From Enterococcus diestrammenae (lineage in GTDB: Bacteria; Bacillota; Bacilli; Lactobacillales; Enterococcaceae): a DNA stretch of 64,000 nt. Made by a program: the position numbers and the translations under genes. Location: the NCBI RefSeq assembly GCF_009933255.1, contig NZ_MAEI01000033.1:1-64000 (forward strand), given 5' to 3'. The notes beneath the pieces were generated by a model. It saw nothing but the letters and a program-made list of their open reading frames with translations, was not told the DNA's origin and ran no database searches. Below, one piece after another: positions 1 through 9,005 of this stretch (its first letter is position 1; each line of letters opens with the position of its first letter).

Positions 1-184
1 ATAAAAAGTGTTTGAAATGATTCGAAAATCATTTAAGCTCATTAATTGTTTGCTAGCTTTTGCTTGCAATGTTTTGTTATCTCAATCGAAATTGAGATGC
101 CCTACACATTGGTTCGTTTTTGCTTTTTGTTCAGTTTTCAAAGGTCTAAATGTCGTTGTCGCTAACTGCTTCAGCAACTCTTAT
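1..184 (-). promoter_or_regulatory. rRNA operon leader (16S rRNA gene starts just outside the window)
   Basis: Read on the minus strand, this is the transcribed leader of an rRNA operon. It lies downstream of three tandem promoters and ends at the window edge in CACTTTTTAT, the sequence that normally precedes GAGAGTTTGATCCTGG of enterococcal 16S rRNA. A boxA-like antitermination motif (CTTTGAAAACTGAACAAA) lies at about 126-144. A perfect 8-bp hairpin with a TTCG loop on the minus strand is at 79-98. The 16S gene itself is not in the window, so the identification rests on the leader pattern. Confidence 0.75.
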
Positions 185-213
185 ATCTTATCAGCTTCAC
201 AACAGAAAGTCAA
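185..213 (-). promoter_or_regulatory. rrn promoter, proximal
   Basis: Minus-strand -35 TTGACT (208-213), 17-bp spacer, -10 TAAGAT (185-190). It is the nearest to the 16S gene of three regularly spaced promoters. Confidence 0.75.
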
Positions 214-283
214 CAAGTTTTTGAAAGTTTTTTTAAGTTCTCATCAGATGAAAACTTCTGCTAATCACCGAAGCGACTCTAAC

Positions 284-312
284 AAGATATCATGTTCGTT
301 GTTATTTGTCAA
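284..312 (-). promoter_or_regulatory. rrn promoter, middle
   Basis: Minus-strand -35 TTGACA (307-312), 17-bp spacer, -10 TATCTT (284-289). It lies 99 bp upstream of the proximal promoter. Confidence 0.75.
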
Positions 313-369
313 CAAGTTTTTTCGCTTTTTTAAAGGAACAACTCTCGTTTATTCAGTAACAACTTTGTT

Positions 370-398
370 ATAATATCATGTCCAACGCAACGGGTCAA
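370..398 (-). promoter_or_regulatory. rrn promoter, distal
   Basis: Minus-strand -35 TTGACC (393-398), 17-bp spacer, -10 TATTAT (370-375). It is the outermost of the three tandem promoters, 86 bp upstream of the middle one. Confidence 0.6.
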
Positions 399-478
399 GT
401 GTTTTTTTTATTGATAAAAAACAGATTCCGTAACAGGACATTTATTAATATAGCAATTCTAAAAATAAAAAGCAACTG

Positions 479-505
479 AAAAAAGTAGCATTTCACTACT
501 TTTTT
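479..505. terminator. symmetrical A/T-rich hairpin, possible bidirectional terminator
   Basis: A 10-bp perfect inverted repeat AAAAAAGTAG / CTACTTTTTT with a 7-nt loop. It sits between the rrn promoters and the sensor kinase gene and would shield the two units from each other. Confidence 0.55.
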
Positions 506-637
506 TCAAATACGAATAATATTATTAGGTAGCCTTTTCAACGTTCCTGAATAATGAAACCACTAACTGATTCAACGTCTTTTCAAAATAAACGTACGTG
601 CTTTTTTTATGATAAATCGTCGAATAAAAAATGAAAA

Positions 638-663
638 GAGCAAACTCTTTTACAAGTTTGCTC
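638..663 (-). terminator. terminator of the two-component operon
   Basis: Minus-strand stem GAGCAAACT / AGTTTGCTC followed by a T-rich run, a few bases after the sensor kinase stop codon. Confidence 0.85.
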
Positions 664-670
664 CTTGGTC

Positions 671-2218
671 TTATTCGTTTTGCAAATTGTCCTCGTTAGT
701 TGAGGGCTCATCTGCCATCTTTATCGGAATATATATCCGAAAAATCGTTCCCTGACCTATCACGCTATCGGCAACAATTCTGCCTTTATAGCTTTCTGCC
801 AATTGTTTGGCAATGGAAAGACCTAACCCATTCCCGCCTTTTGTGCGAGCGCGAGCTTTATCAACGCGGTAAAAACGATGGAAGATTTTCTCCAGATCCT
901 CCGCTGCAATCCCCTCTCCAAAATCTTGGATGGCAATTTCAAACTCTTTTCCTACTTGCTGGATACTTAAGTGAATCTCTTTGCGGTCTGTAGAATACTT
1001 CACGGCATTATCTAAAATGACAATAATCAGTTGCTCAAAATGATTTCGATAAATCTTCAAAGGGACTTCTTGTAACAAGTCATCATCTAACGTAAAGGTA
1101 AAATCGGGATACAGCATGACAAAGTTATTGAAAACTTGATGCGTCACTTCTTTCCCATTAGTGATTTCATTTCCATAATGAATATCCACTTGCTCTGCTC
1201 GAGAAAGATCTAGCATCTCTTGAACCAGTGTCTTCATGCGACTCAATTCTTGTTGACTTGCATTCAATGCTTCTTCCAAAATTTCTGGATCATCTTTCCC
1301 CCAGCGTTGCAACATACTCAAATGGCCTTCCATAATCGCCACCGGTGTCCGTAATTCGTGGGACACATCTTCGACAAACTGCTTTTGCTGATCCATATAG
1401 GTCCGCATACGATCGATCATCTCATTGAAAATTTCCGACAGATCTGCCAATTCATCATTGGTAGCAATTTCTGGCATCTGGACATCTGAGAGTGGATCTT
1501 TTCGTAAAGTATCCATCGTATCCCGTAAGACTTTCAACGGTTTAAGGAAATAAGTCGACAAAAAGAAGCCTAACACACTACTCAAGAGCAATGAGACAAT
1601 TTCTAAGACAATCAGCGTTAACAATAATCGACTACGAATATCATAAAACGCTGACAGCTCATAAAAACTTTGGACATAGCCGATTTTTTCTCTCGTTTTT
1701 TTAGAATAAATCGCTTCGACGGAAACGAAGCCCGTCCGTTCCCCCACAGTCGTAATCGTTGGATCTTTGCGCTTGGTTTGCATCAATGCCATCTCTCGAT
1801 CGATGGTTTGTAAGACATTTTCTTTGTCCAAATTATAAACATAAAGGTGCATGATTTCTTGACCGATAAAGGAAATATAGGGATCAATCGTCAAAAGGTT
1901 CCCCTCCAGGTCCGGCACCTGGCCAATTTTGCTACCATCACCGGCCACGCTATCCGTACCTTCTGTCAAGTAACGATAGGCTAACTCCGAAGTCAGTTCT
2001 TCATCAGAATTGGTCAGCCGGGAGGTCACTTCTGACATGGTATCCTCGATGTCTTGCCGCTCATTGGCTACGATTAAATTCACGGAAGACTTGTAGGTAA
2101 TCACTGCAAAAATCGTGAAGACCACGAAGATAAAGAAAGAACTGGCAAAAGCCCACTTTATCGTTAAAGATGGGCCTTTGAGTTCTTTTTCAGTTGAGAC
2201 GGGATTTGCTTTTTCCAT
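671..2218 (-). CDS. etaS: sensor histidine kinase (LisK/ArlS/EtaS type)
   Basis: A 515-residue membrane sensor kinase that autophosphorylates and passes phosphate to the regulator encoded just upstream. Visible parts: TM1 about 23-43, an extracytoplasmic sensor segment about 44-198, TM2 about 199-221, HAMP about 222-275, then the dimerisation/phosphoacceptor box SHELRTP with His287, and the ATP-binding motifs LDNAVKYS (N), DFGEGI (G1), FHRFYRVDKAR (F) and GNGLGLSI (G2). Its ATG is 2 nt after the regulator's stop, so the two are one operon. The position beside gnd matches the enterococcal EtaRS locus, a LisRK relative; that symbol is from recalled synteny, not from an alignment. The stimulus cannot be read from the sequence. 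Confidence 0.85.
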   Translation of the reverse strand: MEKANPVSTEKELKGPSLTIKWAFASSFFIFVVFTIFAVITYKSSVNLIVANERQDIEDTMSEVTSRLTNSDEELTSELAYRYLTEGTDSVAGDGSKIGQVPDLEGNLLTIDPYISFIGQEIMHLYVYNLDKENVLQTIDREMALMQTKRKDPTITTVGERTGFVSVEAIYSKKTREKIGYVQSFYELSAFYDIRSRLLLTLIVLEIVSLLLSSVLGFFLSTYFLKPLKVLRDTMDTLRKDPLSDVQMPEIATNDELADLSEIFNEMIDRMRTYMDQQKQFVEDVSHELRTPVAIMEGHLSMLQRWGKDDPEILEEALNASQQELSRMKTLVQEMLDLSRAEQVDIHYGNEITNGKEVTHQVFNNFVMLYPDFTFTLDDDLLQEVPLKIYRNHFEQLIIVILDNAVKYSTDRKEIHLSIQQVGKEFEIAIQDFGEGIAAEDLEKIFHRFYRVDKARARTKGGNGLGLSIAKQLAESYKGRIVADSVIGQGTIFRIYIPIKMADEPSTNEDNLQNE

Positions 2219-2220
2219 GA

Positions 2221-2907
2221 TTAGGAACGCATCACATAGCCTGTACCGCGAACAGTCTGAATGTAGCTTTCTTCGCCAGGCACGTCAATTTTATTCCGTA
2301 GGTAACGAATATACACGTCCACGACATTCGTTTCTACTTCGGTTTCGTAGCCCCAAACCTTATTGAGGAGGACATCTCGTGCTAAAACAACATTGACATT
2401 TTCCATCAAGGTCAATAATAGCTCATATTCACGCTTAGTCAATTCAATGACGTCATTGCCGCGACGTACCACACGATTTTCTTTTTCGATGGTTAAGTCT
2501 CGGTAAGTAATCGTGGTTTGTTTCGCCACGTTTTTATCGCCTTCGATATCAATCCGCCGCAACAACGCCCGCAGACGCGCCAATAATTCCTCAATAGCAA
2601 AAGGCTTCACGATATAATCATCTGCTCCATGATCCAAACCTGATACCCGGTCAATCACCGAATCCCGTGCCGTCATCATGACAATTGGTGTATTTTTCAC
2701 TTGACGGATACGTCGACAAACTTCCAAACCGTTCAGTTCAGGTAACATTAAGTCCAACAAGATGGCATCCCACTCGTTATTTAATGCTGCTTCCAACCCA
2801 GTTCTCCCATTATAATGCACTTCTGCATTATAGCCTTCATGAGTTAATTCCAACTCAACAAAACGGGCTAAATTCTTCTCATCTTCTATAATCAAGATAT
2901 TACTCAT
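2221..2907 (-). CDS. etaR: OmpR/PhoB-family response regulator (LisR/ArlR/EtaR type)
   Basis: A 228-residue DNA-binding response regulator, partner of the kinase directly downstream. The receiver domain (about 1-115) has the acidic pair ED at 8-10, the phosphoacceptor Asp52 in [11 protein letters not shown] and the conserved Lys in VKPFA. The C-terminal winged helix (about 130-228) contains [14 protein letters not shown] and ends in RGTGYVMRS, typical of the OmpR class. It heads the operon, and the 200-bp gap upstream should carry its promoter, although I see no strong -35/-10 pair there. The symbol is given because kinase, regulator and neighbouring gnd match the enterococcal EtaRS locus; the family call is much surer than the symbol. 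Confidence 0.87.
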   Translation of the reverse strand: MSNILIIEDEKNLARFVELELTHEGYNAEVHYNGRTGLEAALNNEWDAILLDLMLPELNGLEVCRRIRQVKNTPIVMMTARDSVIDRVSGLDHGADDYIVKPFAIEELLARLRALLRRIDIEGDKNVAKQTTITYRDLTIEKENRVVRRGNDVIELTKREYELLLTLMENVNVVLARDVLLNKVWGYETEVETNVVDVYIRYLRNKIDVPGEESYIQTVRGTGYVMRS

Positions 2908-3112
2908 TGATGTAACAATCCTTCTCTCTTCGCATATTCTTTGATTAACTTTTGTTTTCTTATTAAAATACTATAGCCATTTTATCATGAACCAACTTAT
3001 TTATAAAGAGGCATATCATAAAGTTATCACTTTTATAGGTAATTAAGTACTAGGACAACCGCATTCTTTCTCTGACAGTTTGATACCAAAGAGGAAGCCT
3101 CGGCAATTTTCC

Positions 3113-3148
3113 TCAAAAAAAACGCCAGTCCTCAAAGACTAGCGTTTT
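3113..3148 (-). terminator. gnd terminator
   Basis: Minus-strand stem AAAACGCTAGTC / GACTGGCGTTTT with a T-run of eight, about 25 nt after the gnd stop. Confidence 0.9.
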
Positions 3149-3173
3149 ATCTGAATCCCTAATATGTTCGTGA

Positions 3174-4595
3174 TTATTCTTCGTGATACCAACTGTAATG
3201 GAAGATTCCTTCCCGATCAGTACGTTCATAGGTATGGGCACCGAAGTAATCCCGTTGCGCTTGGATAATATTTGCTGGCAACCGTGGGCTACGATAAGAG
3301 TCAAAGTAGGCGATAGCAGAAGAAAACGTCGGTACAGGTACGCCAGCTTGTACTGCCACAGCCACTACTTCACGAACTGCTTGTTGATATTTTTTCGTGA
3401 TTTCGACAAAGTAAGCATCCAACAAAAGATTTTCTAGATCTGGTGTAGTTTCATAAGCATCAGTAATTTTTTGTAAAAATTGTGCTCGAATAATACAACC
3501 TGCTCGCCAGATTTTAGCAATTTCCCCAAAAGGTAGGTTCCAGTCGTATTCTTTTGAAGCGGTCCGTAATTGTGCAAACCCTTGGGCATAACTCATGATT
3601 TTACTGAAATACAACGCTTCACGGATTTTTTCCACGAATTCCTTTTTATCCCCTTCAAAGACGTACTTCTCAGGTTGCGGTAAGATTTGACTAGCATTGA
3701 CCCGTTCTTCTTTGTAAGCTGAGATAAAACGAGCAAAAACTGATTCTGTAATCAATGGCAATGGCACGCCTAAATCAAGAGCGCTTTGAGAGGTCCATTT
3801 ACCGGTCCCCTTATTACCTGCAGCATCCAAAATCACATCCACAATTGGTTGGCCTGTGCCCAAATCATCTTCTCGAGTCAAGATATCCGCTGTGATTTCA
3901 ATCAGATAGCTATCCAATTCTCCTGTATTCCATTCTTTGAAAATAGCAGCCATCTCTGAAACAGATAATCCAAGAATGTTTTTCATCAAATCATAGCTTT
4001 CTGCAATCAATTGCATATCACCATATTCAATCCCATTATGAACCATCTTCACATAGTGACCAGCACCATTAGGACCAATGTAAGTCACGCAAGGCGCGCC
4101 ATCTTCAGCTTTAGCAGAGATTTGTTCTAGAATCGGTGCTACGAGATCATACGCTTCTTTTTGCCCCCCTGGCATGATGGACGGTCCCTTCAAGGCGCCT
4201 TCTTCCCCACCAGATACGCCCGTTCCGATGAAATTAATACCCGAGTTAGCTAATTCTTCATTGCGACGAATCGTATCTTTGAAGAAGGTGTTGCCCCCGT
4301 CGATCAGGATATCCCCTTTGTCCAAATGGGGAAGTAACTCTTTAATCGTCGCATCAGTCGCCGCACCAGCTTTCACCATCAACAAAATCCGTCGTGGTTT
4401 CTCGATAGCTGCGACAAAGTCCTCAATCGTATAAGTGGCTAAAAGTTGTTTATCAGGATGTTCTTTGACAACTTCTTCAGTTTTGGAGCCGGTCCGGTTA
4501 TACAACGCAACCGAATAACCGCGACTTTCAATATTTAAGGCCAGATTTTTTCCCATGACGGCCATCCCCACGACACCAATTTGCTGTTTTGCCAT
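3174..4595 (-). CDS. gnd: 6-phosphogluconate dehydrogenase (decarboxylating)
   Basis: Converts 6-phosphogluconate to ribulose 5-phosphate and CO2 with NADP+ in the oxidative pentose phosphate pathway; cytoplasmic homodimer. The 473-residue protein has the N-terminal Rossmann motif [15 protein letters not shown], the NRT cofactor loop, the substrate signature [11 protein letters not shown] with the downstream GPS, and the catalytic-region motif [13 protein letters not shown]. The C-terminal helical domain ends normally. I chose the ATG at 4595 because GGAGG lies 7 nt before it; two in-frame ATGs slightly upstream lack a usable ribosome site. The gene is transcribed alone, between its own promoter and terminator. 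Confidence 0.96.
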   Translation of the reverse strand: MAKQQIGVVGMAVMGKNLALNIESRGYSVALYNRTGSKTEEVVKEHPDKQLLATYTIEDFVAAIEKPRRILLMVKAGAATDATIKELLPHLDKGDILIDGGNTFFKDTIRRNEELANSGINFIGTGVSGGEEGALKGPSIMPGGQKEAYDLVAPILEQISAKAEDGAPCVTYIGPNGAGHYVKMVHNGIEYGDMQLIAESYDLMKNILGLSVSEMAAIFKEWNTGELDSYLIEITADILTREDDLGTGQPIVDVILDAAGNKGTGKWTSQSALDLGVPLPLITESVFARFISAYKEERVNASQILPQPEKYVFEGDKKEFVEKIREALYFSKIMSYAQGFAQLRTASKEYDWNLPFGEIAKIWRAGCIIRAQFLQKITDAYETTPDLENLLLDAYFVEITKKYQQAVREVVAVAVQAGVPVPTFSSAIAYFDSYRSPRLPANIIQAQRDYFGAHTYERTDREGIFHYSWYHEE

Positions 4596-4636
4596 GTTCA
4601 TTCCTCCAGTAAGTACTTTTATCATTCAGTTTCTTC

Positions 4637-4664
4637 ATTATAGCCCAAAAACCTCGGTAAACAA
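4637..4664 (-). promoter_or_regulatory. gnd promoter
   Basis: Minus-strand -35 TTGTTT (4659-4664), 16-bp spacer, perfect -10 TATAAT (4637-4642), about 40 nt before the gnd start. Confidence 0.65.
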
Positions 4665-4769
4665 AGCAAGAGCGACTTTTAAATATCACTGATGGCTGCA
4701 TTTTTTTATGTAGACGCCTCCATTTTGAGTTGCTATTCAACGCCAGCCTCGACTAATAAAAACCCTCTA

Positions 4770-4810
4770 AAAAAATAACCTCCGAGACTCCATGGTTAGT
4801 CTCAGAGGTT
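4770..4810 (-). terminator. terminator of the yceD-rpmF operon
   Basis: Minus-strand stem AACCTCTGAGACT / AGTCTCGGAGGTT (one wobble) followed by ATTTTTTT. Confidence 0.9.
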
Positions 4811-4837
4811 TGCAGTCATTTTCTTGAACAAAATGAC

Positions 4838-5020
4838 TTATGCTTCTGCTTTGGTAGTTACGTCTTTGCCATCGTAGTAGCCGCAGTTGGCACATACGTG
4901 GTGGCTCTTTTTCAATTCACCACAGTTTGGACATTCGTTCAACCCGTTGATGGTCAATTTGTAATGAGTGCGACGTTTGTTTTTCTTCGCTTTAGAAGTT
5001 TTTCTAGCTGGTACTGCCAT
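4838..5020 (-). CDS. rpmF: 50S ribosomal protein L32
   Basis: A 60-residue ribosomal protein of the large subunit. It begins [17 protein letters not shown], the conserved basic start of bL32, and carries two CxxC pairs (CPNC and CANC), so it is the zinc-binding form. It is co-transcribed 58 nt behind yceD, an arrangement conserved widely in bacteria, and the operon ends in a strong terminator right after it. Only one copy is visible here; many Firmicutes also have a cysteine-free paralogue elsewhere. Confidence 0.97.
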   Translation of the reverse strand: MAVPARKTSKAKKNKRRTHYKLTINGLNECPNCGELKKSHHVCANCGYYDGKDVTTKAEA

Positions 5021-5078
5021 TTCTCAATACACCTCCTTGTATTTAAAACGCGAAAGTTCCGCGCGATTTATTCCAATC

Positions 5079-5642
5079 TTACTGCTTATCTTCGTCGTCA
5101 GATTTCTCCAACAATTGGGATAATTGAGCAAGACGAGGATCAATAGTTGGGGCAGCTTGGTTCTTTTGCTGCAAGTAGTCCTCTTCCGAAATGACTTCCC
5201 AATCTTCGCCTTTTGGCATTTGGGTCGCATCTTTCTCGGCTTCCGATAAAATTTGCATCGGAATCTCCAGGACAATGTTGTCCAGGATGGATTCGACAGC
5301 ATCTAAGGTTTGACCTTCTAAAATCAACACCTCATGTTCCGAAACTTCATCGCTTTTTTCTTGAAACTGCTCAGGCGTCATAAACTGCTCTGTCACCGAA
5401 AAATCTAATGGCAAAGCAACTGGCTCCAAACTTCGCGATGAAGGCACAGTCAAGGTGACCTTCACACGGTAGTGCAGGAGATAGCCCTGATTGTCCACCG
5501 TCACCATACCAGCCACTTCAGCTGGGTTTGCATCGATGATTTGAGGATCCCGCTGTTGTAAGTCATTTTTCACATCCAGGGTTTCCTGAAAGGACAGTCC
5601 GCTTTCACGGAACTTCCGCAATTCTTGTAAAGACCACTTCAT
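5079..5642 (-). CDS. yceD: YceD family protein (DUF177)
   Basis: A 187-residue protein of the YceD/DUF177 family, whose members are encoded beside rpmF and have been linked to 23S rRNA accumulation or ribosome assembly. The N-terminus MKWSLQELRKF and the central segment with VTVDNQGYLLHYRVKVTLTVP and PLDFSVTE fit the family; the C-terminal tail is acidic (KSDDEDKQ). I chose the ATG at 5642 because AGAGGTG precedes it; the reading frame runs further upstream, but that part overlaps the promoter. It heads the yceD-rpmF operon. The molecular role in Gram-positives is not settled. Confidence 0.88.
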   Translation of the reverse strand: MKWSLQELRKFRESGLSFQETLDVKNDLQQRDPQIIDANPAEVAGMVTVDNQGYLLHYRVKVTLTVPSSRSLEPVALPLDFSVTEQFMTPEQFQEKSDEVSEHEVLILEGQTLDAVESILDNIVLEIPMQILSEAEKDATQMPKGEDWEVISEEDYLQQKNQAAPTIDPRLAQLSQLLEKSDDEDKQ

Positions 5643-5669
5643 ATTTATCACCTCTAAGCAACAAAAGCT

Positions 5670-5698
5670 ATTATACAGGCTGAATTTTCCCTTGTCAA
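5670..5698 (-). promoter_or_regulatory. yceD-rpmF promoter
   Basis: Consensus minus-strand promoter: -35 TTGACA (5693-5698), 17-bp spacer, -10 TATAAT (5670-5675), about 28 nt before the yceD start. The region from here to 5954 holds no further recognisable feature. Confidence 0.9.
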
Positions 5699-5957
5699 TG
5701 AAATTTTCTTGACACCTTTTCATTCAGTGAAAATAACGCTTTACTCAGCAAATGTCCTTGCCTCACTTCCATTGAAGCTAGCAATAGCTGTCCTCTAGTC
5801 AAACGCTTTTTCCCTTTCGAGCTTTCTATGATAGCAATTCTTCGGACACTAGCTCTCATCTTGTTGGTGACAGCAAAACGGCCACAGAATCTGCCTCTTA
5901 ATTCCTAAACTATCCGCTTTTTTGGAGCTTAATTTTTATAAGCTCGTTGTCTATTAA

Positions 5958-5988
5958 GAAAACAGCCACTGCTGAATGCAGTGGCTGT
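5958..5988 (-). terminator. pfkA-pyk terminator
   Basis: Minus-strand 11-bp perfect stem ACAGCCACTGC / GCAGTGGCTGT, 5-nt loop, then TTTTCTT, 28 nt after the pyk stop. Confidence 0.92.
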
Positions 5989-6015
5989 CGTCAAATCTAG
6001 TACTGAAAGGTTGGC

Positions 6016-7782
6016 TTAGATGGCTGTTGTTTCGCCACGGTAGACAATCCCACGACGAGGGTCAACAGTTACCAATTCACCGTCTTCAATCTTAGTTGTT
6101 GCATCTGCAGCACCAACGATGACTGGAATGTCTTTCGCGATACCTACAACGGCAGCGTGAGAAGTCAAACCGCCTTCTTCTACGATAACTGCTGCAGCTT
6201 TTTCAAATGCAGGCATATATTCTTTGTCAGTAGTAGGAACTACCAAGACCATACCGTCTTTTGCTTTTGCAATTGCTTCTTCAGCAGATTTAGCAACGAC
6301 TGCATTGGCAACGACTGCTTTTTCACCAACGCCTTGTGCTTCTAACAATTTAGAACCAATCAATTGGATCTTCATAACGTTAGTTGTACCGCGTTCGCCG
6401 ACAGGAACACCGGCAGTGATCAAGATCAAGTCGCCTTCTTTAGCAAAGCCAAGTTCAACAGCTTTTTTAGTAGCTAAGTCAAACATTTCATCAGTTGTTG
6501 ATGGTTTTTCAGCAACCGTTGGGAAGACACCCCAGTTCAACATCAAGCCACGTTTTGTGCGTTCGTCAAAGGTAACTGCCAAGATGTTTGCATCTGGACG
6601 GTATTTAGAGATCATACGTGCAGTATGGCCGGATTCAGTAGCCGCAACGATGGTTTTTACGCCAAGGTTTTTAGCCGCACGAGCAACTGCGATACCGATT
6701 GTTTCAGTTACATCGGTTTTGTCGAATTCGTTGATTTGGAAAGTACCCAATTCTTGTAAAGCTTTTTCAGCTTCCATATCGATTCGAGCCATTGTTGCAA
6801 CAGATTCTACTGGGTAGTCCCCATTTGCAGATTCACCAGACAACATCGTTGCGTCCGTACCGTCAAAGACAGCATTGGCAACGTCAGAAGCTTCCGCCCG
6901 AGTAGGACGTGGGTTTTGTTGCATTGATTCCAACATTTGGGTAGCTGTAACTACGACTTTACCAGCAGCGTTACATTTTTTGATGATCATTTTTTGAACC
7001 ATTGGTACTTCTTCTGGTGGAATTTCCACACCCATGTCCCCACGGGCAACCATGATACCATCAGAAACTTTCAAGATTTCATCAACATTGTCGATTCCTT
7101 CTTGAGATTCGATTTTAGAAATGATTTGAACATGAGTCATGTTCTTTTCTTCTAAGATTTCACGAATGTCCAATACGTCTTGGGCTTTACGAACGAAGCT
7201 GGCAGCGATGTAGTCGATATCGTTGTCGCAACCGAAACGAATATCATCAGCATCTTTTTCAGTAATACCAGGTAAGCTGATGGATACGCCAGGAGCGTTA
7301 ACCCCTTTACGAGAGCCAAGCAAACCAGCATTTTGAACTTCAGTGACTAATTCTTTAGTCGCTTCGTCTTTTTCAGTAATCAACATGTCGATTAAACCAT
7401 CATCAAACAAGATATGGCCGCCAACATGAACGTCGTCAAACAAACCTGGATAAGTTACAGCGATTTTTTCTTTTGAACCGACAAGTTCGCCGTCCATTGA
7501 GATACGCACGATATCGCCAATTTCAAATTCGATTTTACCTGAATCAGTTCCTTGAACAGTTGTACGAATTTCAGCACCTTTAGTATCAAGTAAGATCCCG
7601 ACATCTTTACCAGTTTTCTTCACAGCTTCATGAACGAGTGTCATACGACCCAATTGTTCTTCATGGTCACCATGAGAGAAGTTAAAACGGAAAACATTTG
7701 CCCCTGATTCGATGAGTTTAGAGATAGTTTCCAAGTTATTACTTGCTGGTCCTAATGTACTAACGATCTTTGTTTTTTTCAT
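6016..7782 (-). CDS. pyk: pyruvate kinase with C-terminal PEP-utiliser domain
   Basis: Catalyses the last step of glycolysis, phosphoenolpyruvate + ADP to pyruvate + ATP. The 588-residue protein starts MKKTKIVSTLGPAS and has FRFNFSHG, KIESQEG, the active-site segment VARGDMGVEIP and QMLESM with NPRPTRAE. After the regular pyruvate kinase fold (about 1-470) comes an extra domain of about 110 residues with GGLTSHAAVVG, the swivelling His-domain motif of PEP-utilising enzymes, as usual in Bacillus and enterococci. It lies 87 nt behind pfkA with no terminator between, so the two glycolytic genes form one operon. Confidence 0.97.
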   Translation of the reverse strand: MKKTKIVSTLGPASNNLETISKLIESGANVFRFNFSHGDHEEQLGRMTLVHEAVKKTGKDVGILLDTKGAEIRTTVQGTDSGKIEFEIGDIVRISMDGELVGSKEKIAVTYPGLFDDVHVGGHILFDDGLIDMLITEKDEATKELVTEVQNAGLLGSRKGVNAPGVSISLPGITEKDADDIRFGCDNDIDYIAASFVRKAQDVLDIREILEEKNMTHVQIISKIESQEGIDNVDEILKVSDGIMVARGDMGVEIPPEEVPMVQKMIIKKCNAAGKVVVTATQMLESMQQNPRPTRAEASDVANAVFDGTDATMLSGESANGDYPVESVATMARIDMEAEKALQELGTFQINEFDKTDVTETIGIAVARAAKNLGVKTIVAATESGHTARMISKYRPDANILAVTFDERTKRGLMLNWGVFPTVAEKPSTTDEMFDLATKKAVELGFAKEGDLILITAGVPVGERGTTNVMKIQLIGSKLLEAQGVGEKAVVANAVVAKSAEEAIAKAKDGMVLVVPTTDKEYMPAFEKAAAVIVEEGGLTSHAAVVGIAKDIPVIVGAADATTKIEDGELVTVDPRRGIVYRGETTAI

Positions 7783-7869
7783 TACTGAACGCTCCTATTC
7801 CTTTATTTAAAAAAGCCGAGAAAGCTCTTTTTTCAATTTTAGACTGCTTGAGAGGTCATCCCACAAAAA

Positions 7870-8844
<975 letters not shown>

Positions 8845-8939
8845 TCATTAAATTTTCTATTTTTTGGTTTTATTACGTTTATACCTATTAGGCATTCACC
8901 ACGAGTCATATTTTACCATTAAATCCTTGAAATGTCTTG

Positions 8940-8979
8940 ATTATACCGCAAGAAAATGAAAAAAATGAAAACGACTGGT
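8940..8979 (-). promoter_or_regulatory. pfkA promoter region with cre-like sequence
   Basis: Minus-strand -10 TATAAT at 8940-8945 without a good -35. On the plus strand TGAAAACGACTGGT (8966-8979) matches the left half and CG centre of the CcpA cre consensus but not all of the right half; it would be centred near -40. Confidence 0.35.
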
Positions 8980-9005
8980 GCAATTTACTGAAAAGAACAT
9001 GTAAG

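Noticed and set aside
8-373. Plus-strand ORF of 121 codons at the left edge
   Set aside because: It is antisense to a typical rRNA operon leader with three promoters on the minus strand, and its peptide is Ser/Phe-rich without any motif or ribosome site.
2940-3010. Promoter for the first two-component operon
   Set aside because: TAAAAT- and TATAGT-like -10 elements exist on the minus strand, but none has an acceptable -35 at 16-18 bp.
4596-4625. Longer N-terminus for gnd starting at 4625
   Set aside because: The extra ten residues are not part of the conserved protein, and GGAGG directs the start to 4595.
6224-6817. Plus-strand ORF of 197 codons
   Set aside because: Lies fully opposite the conserved pyruvate kinase gene and has no recognisable protein pattern.
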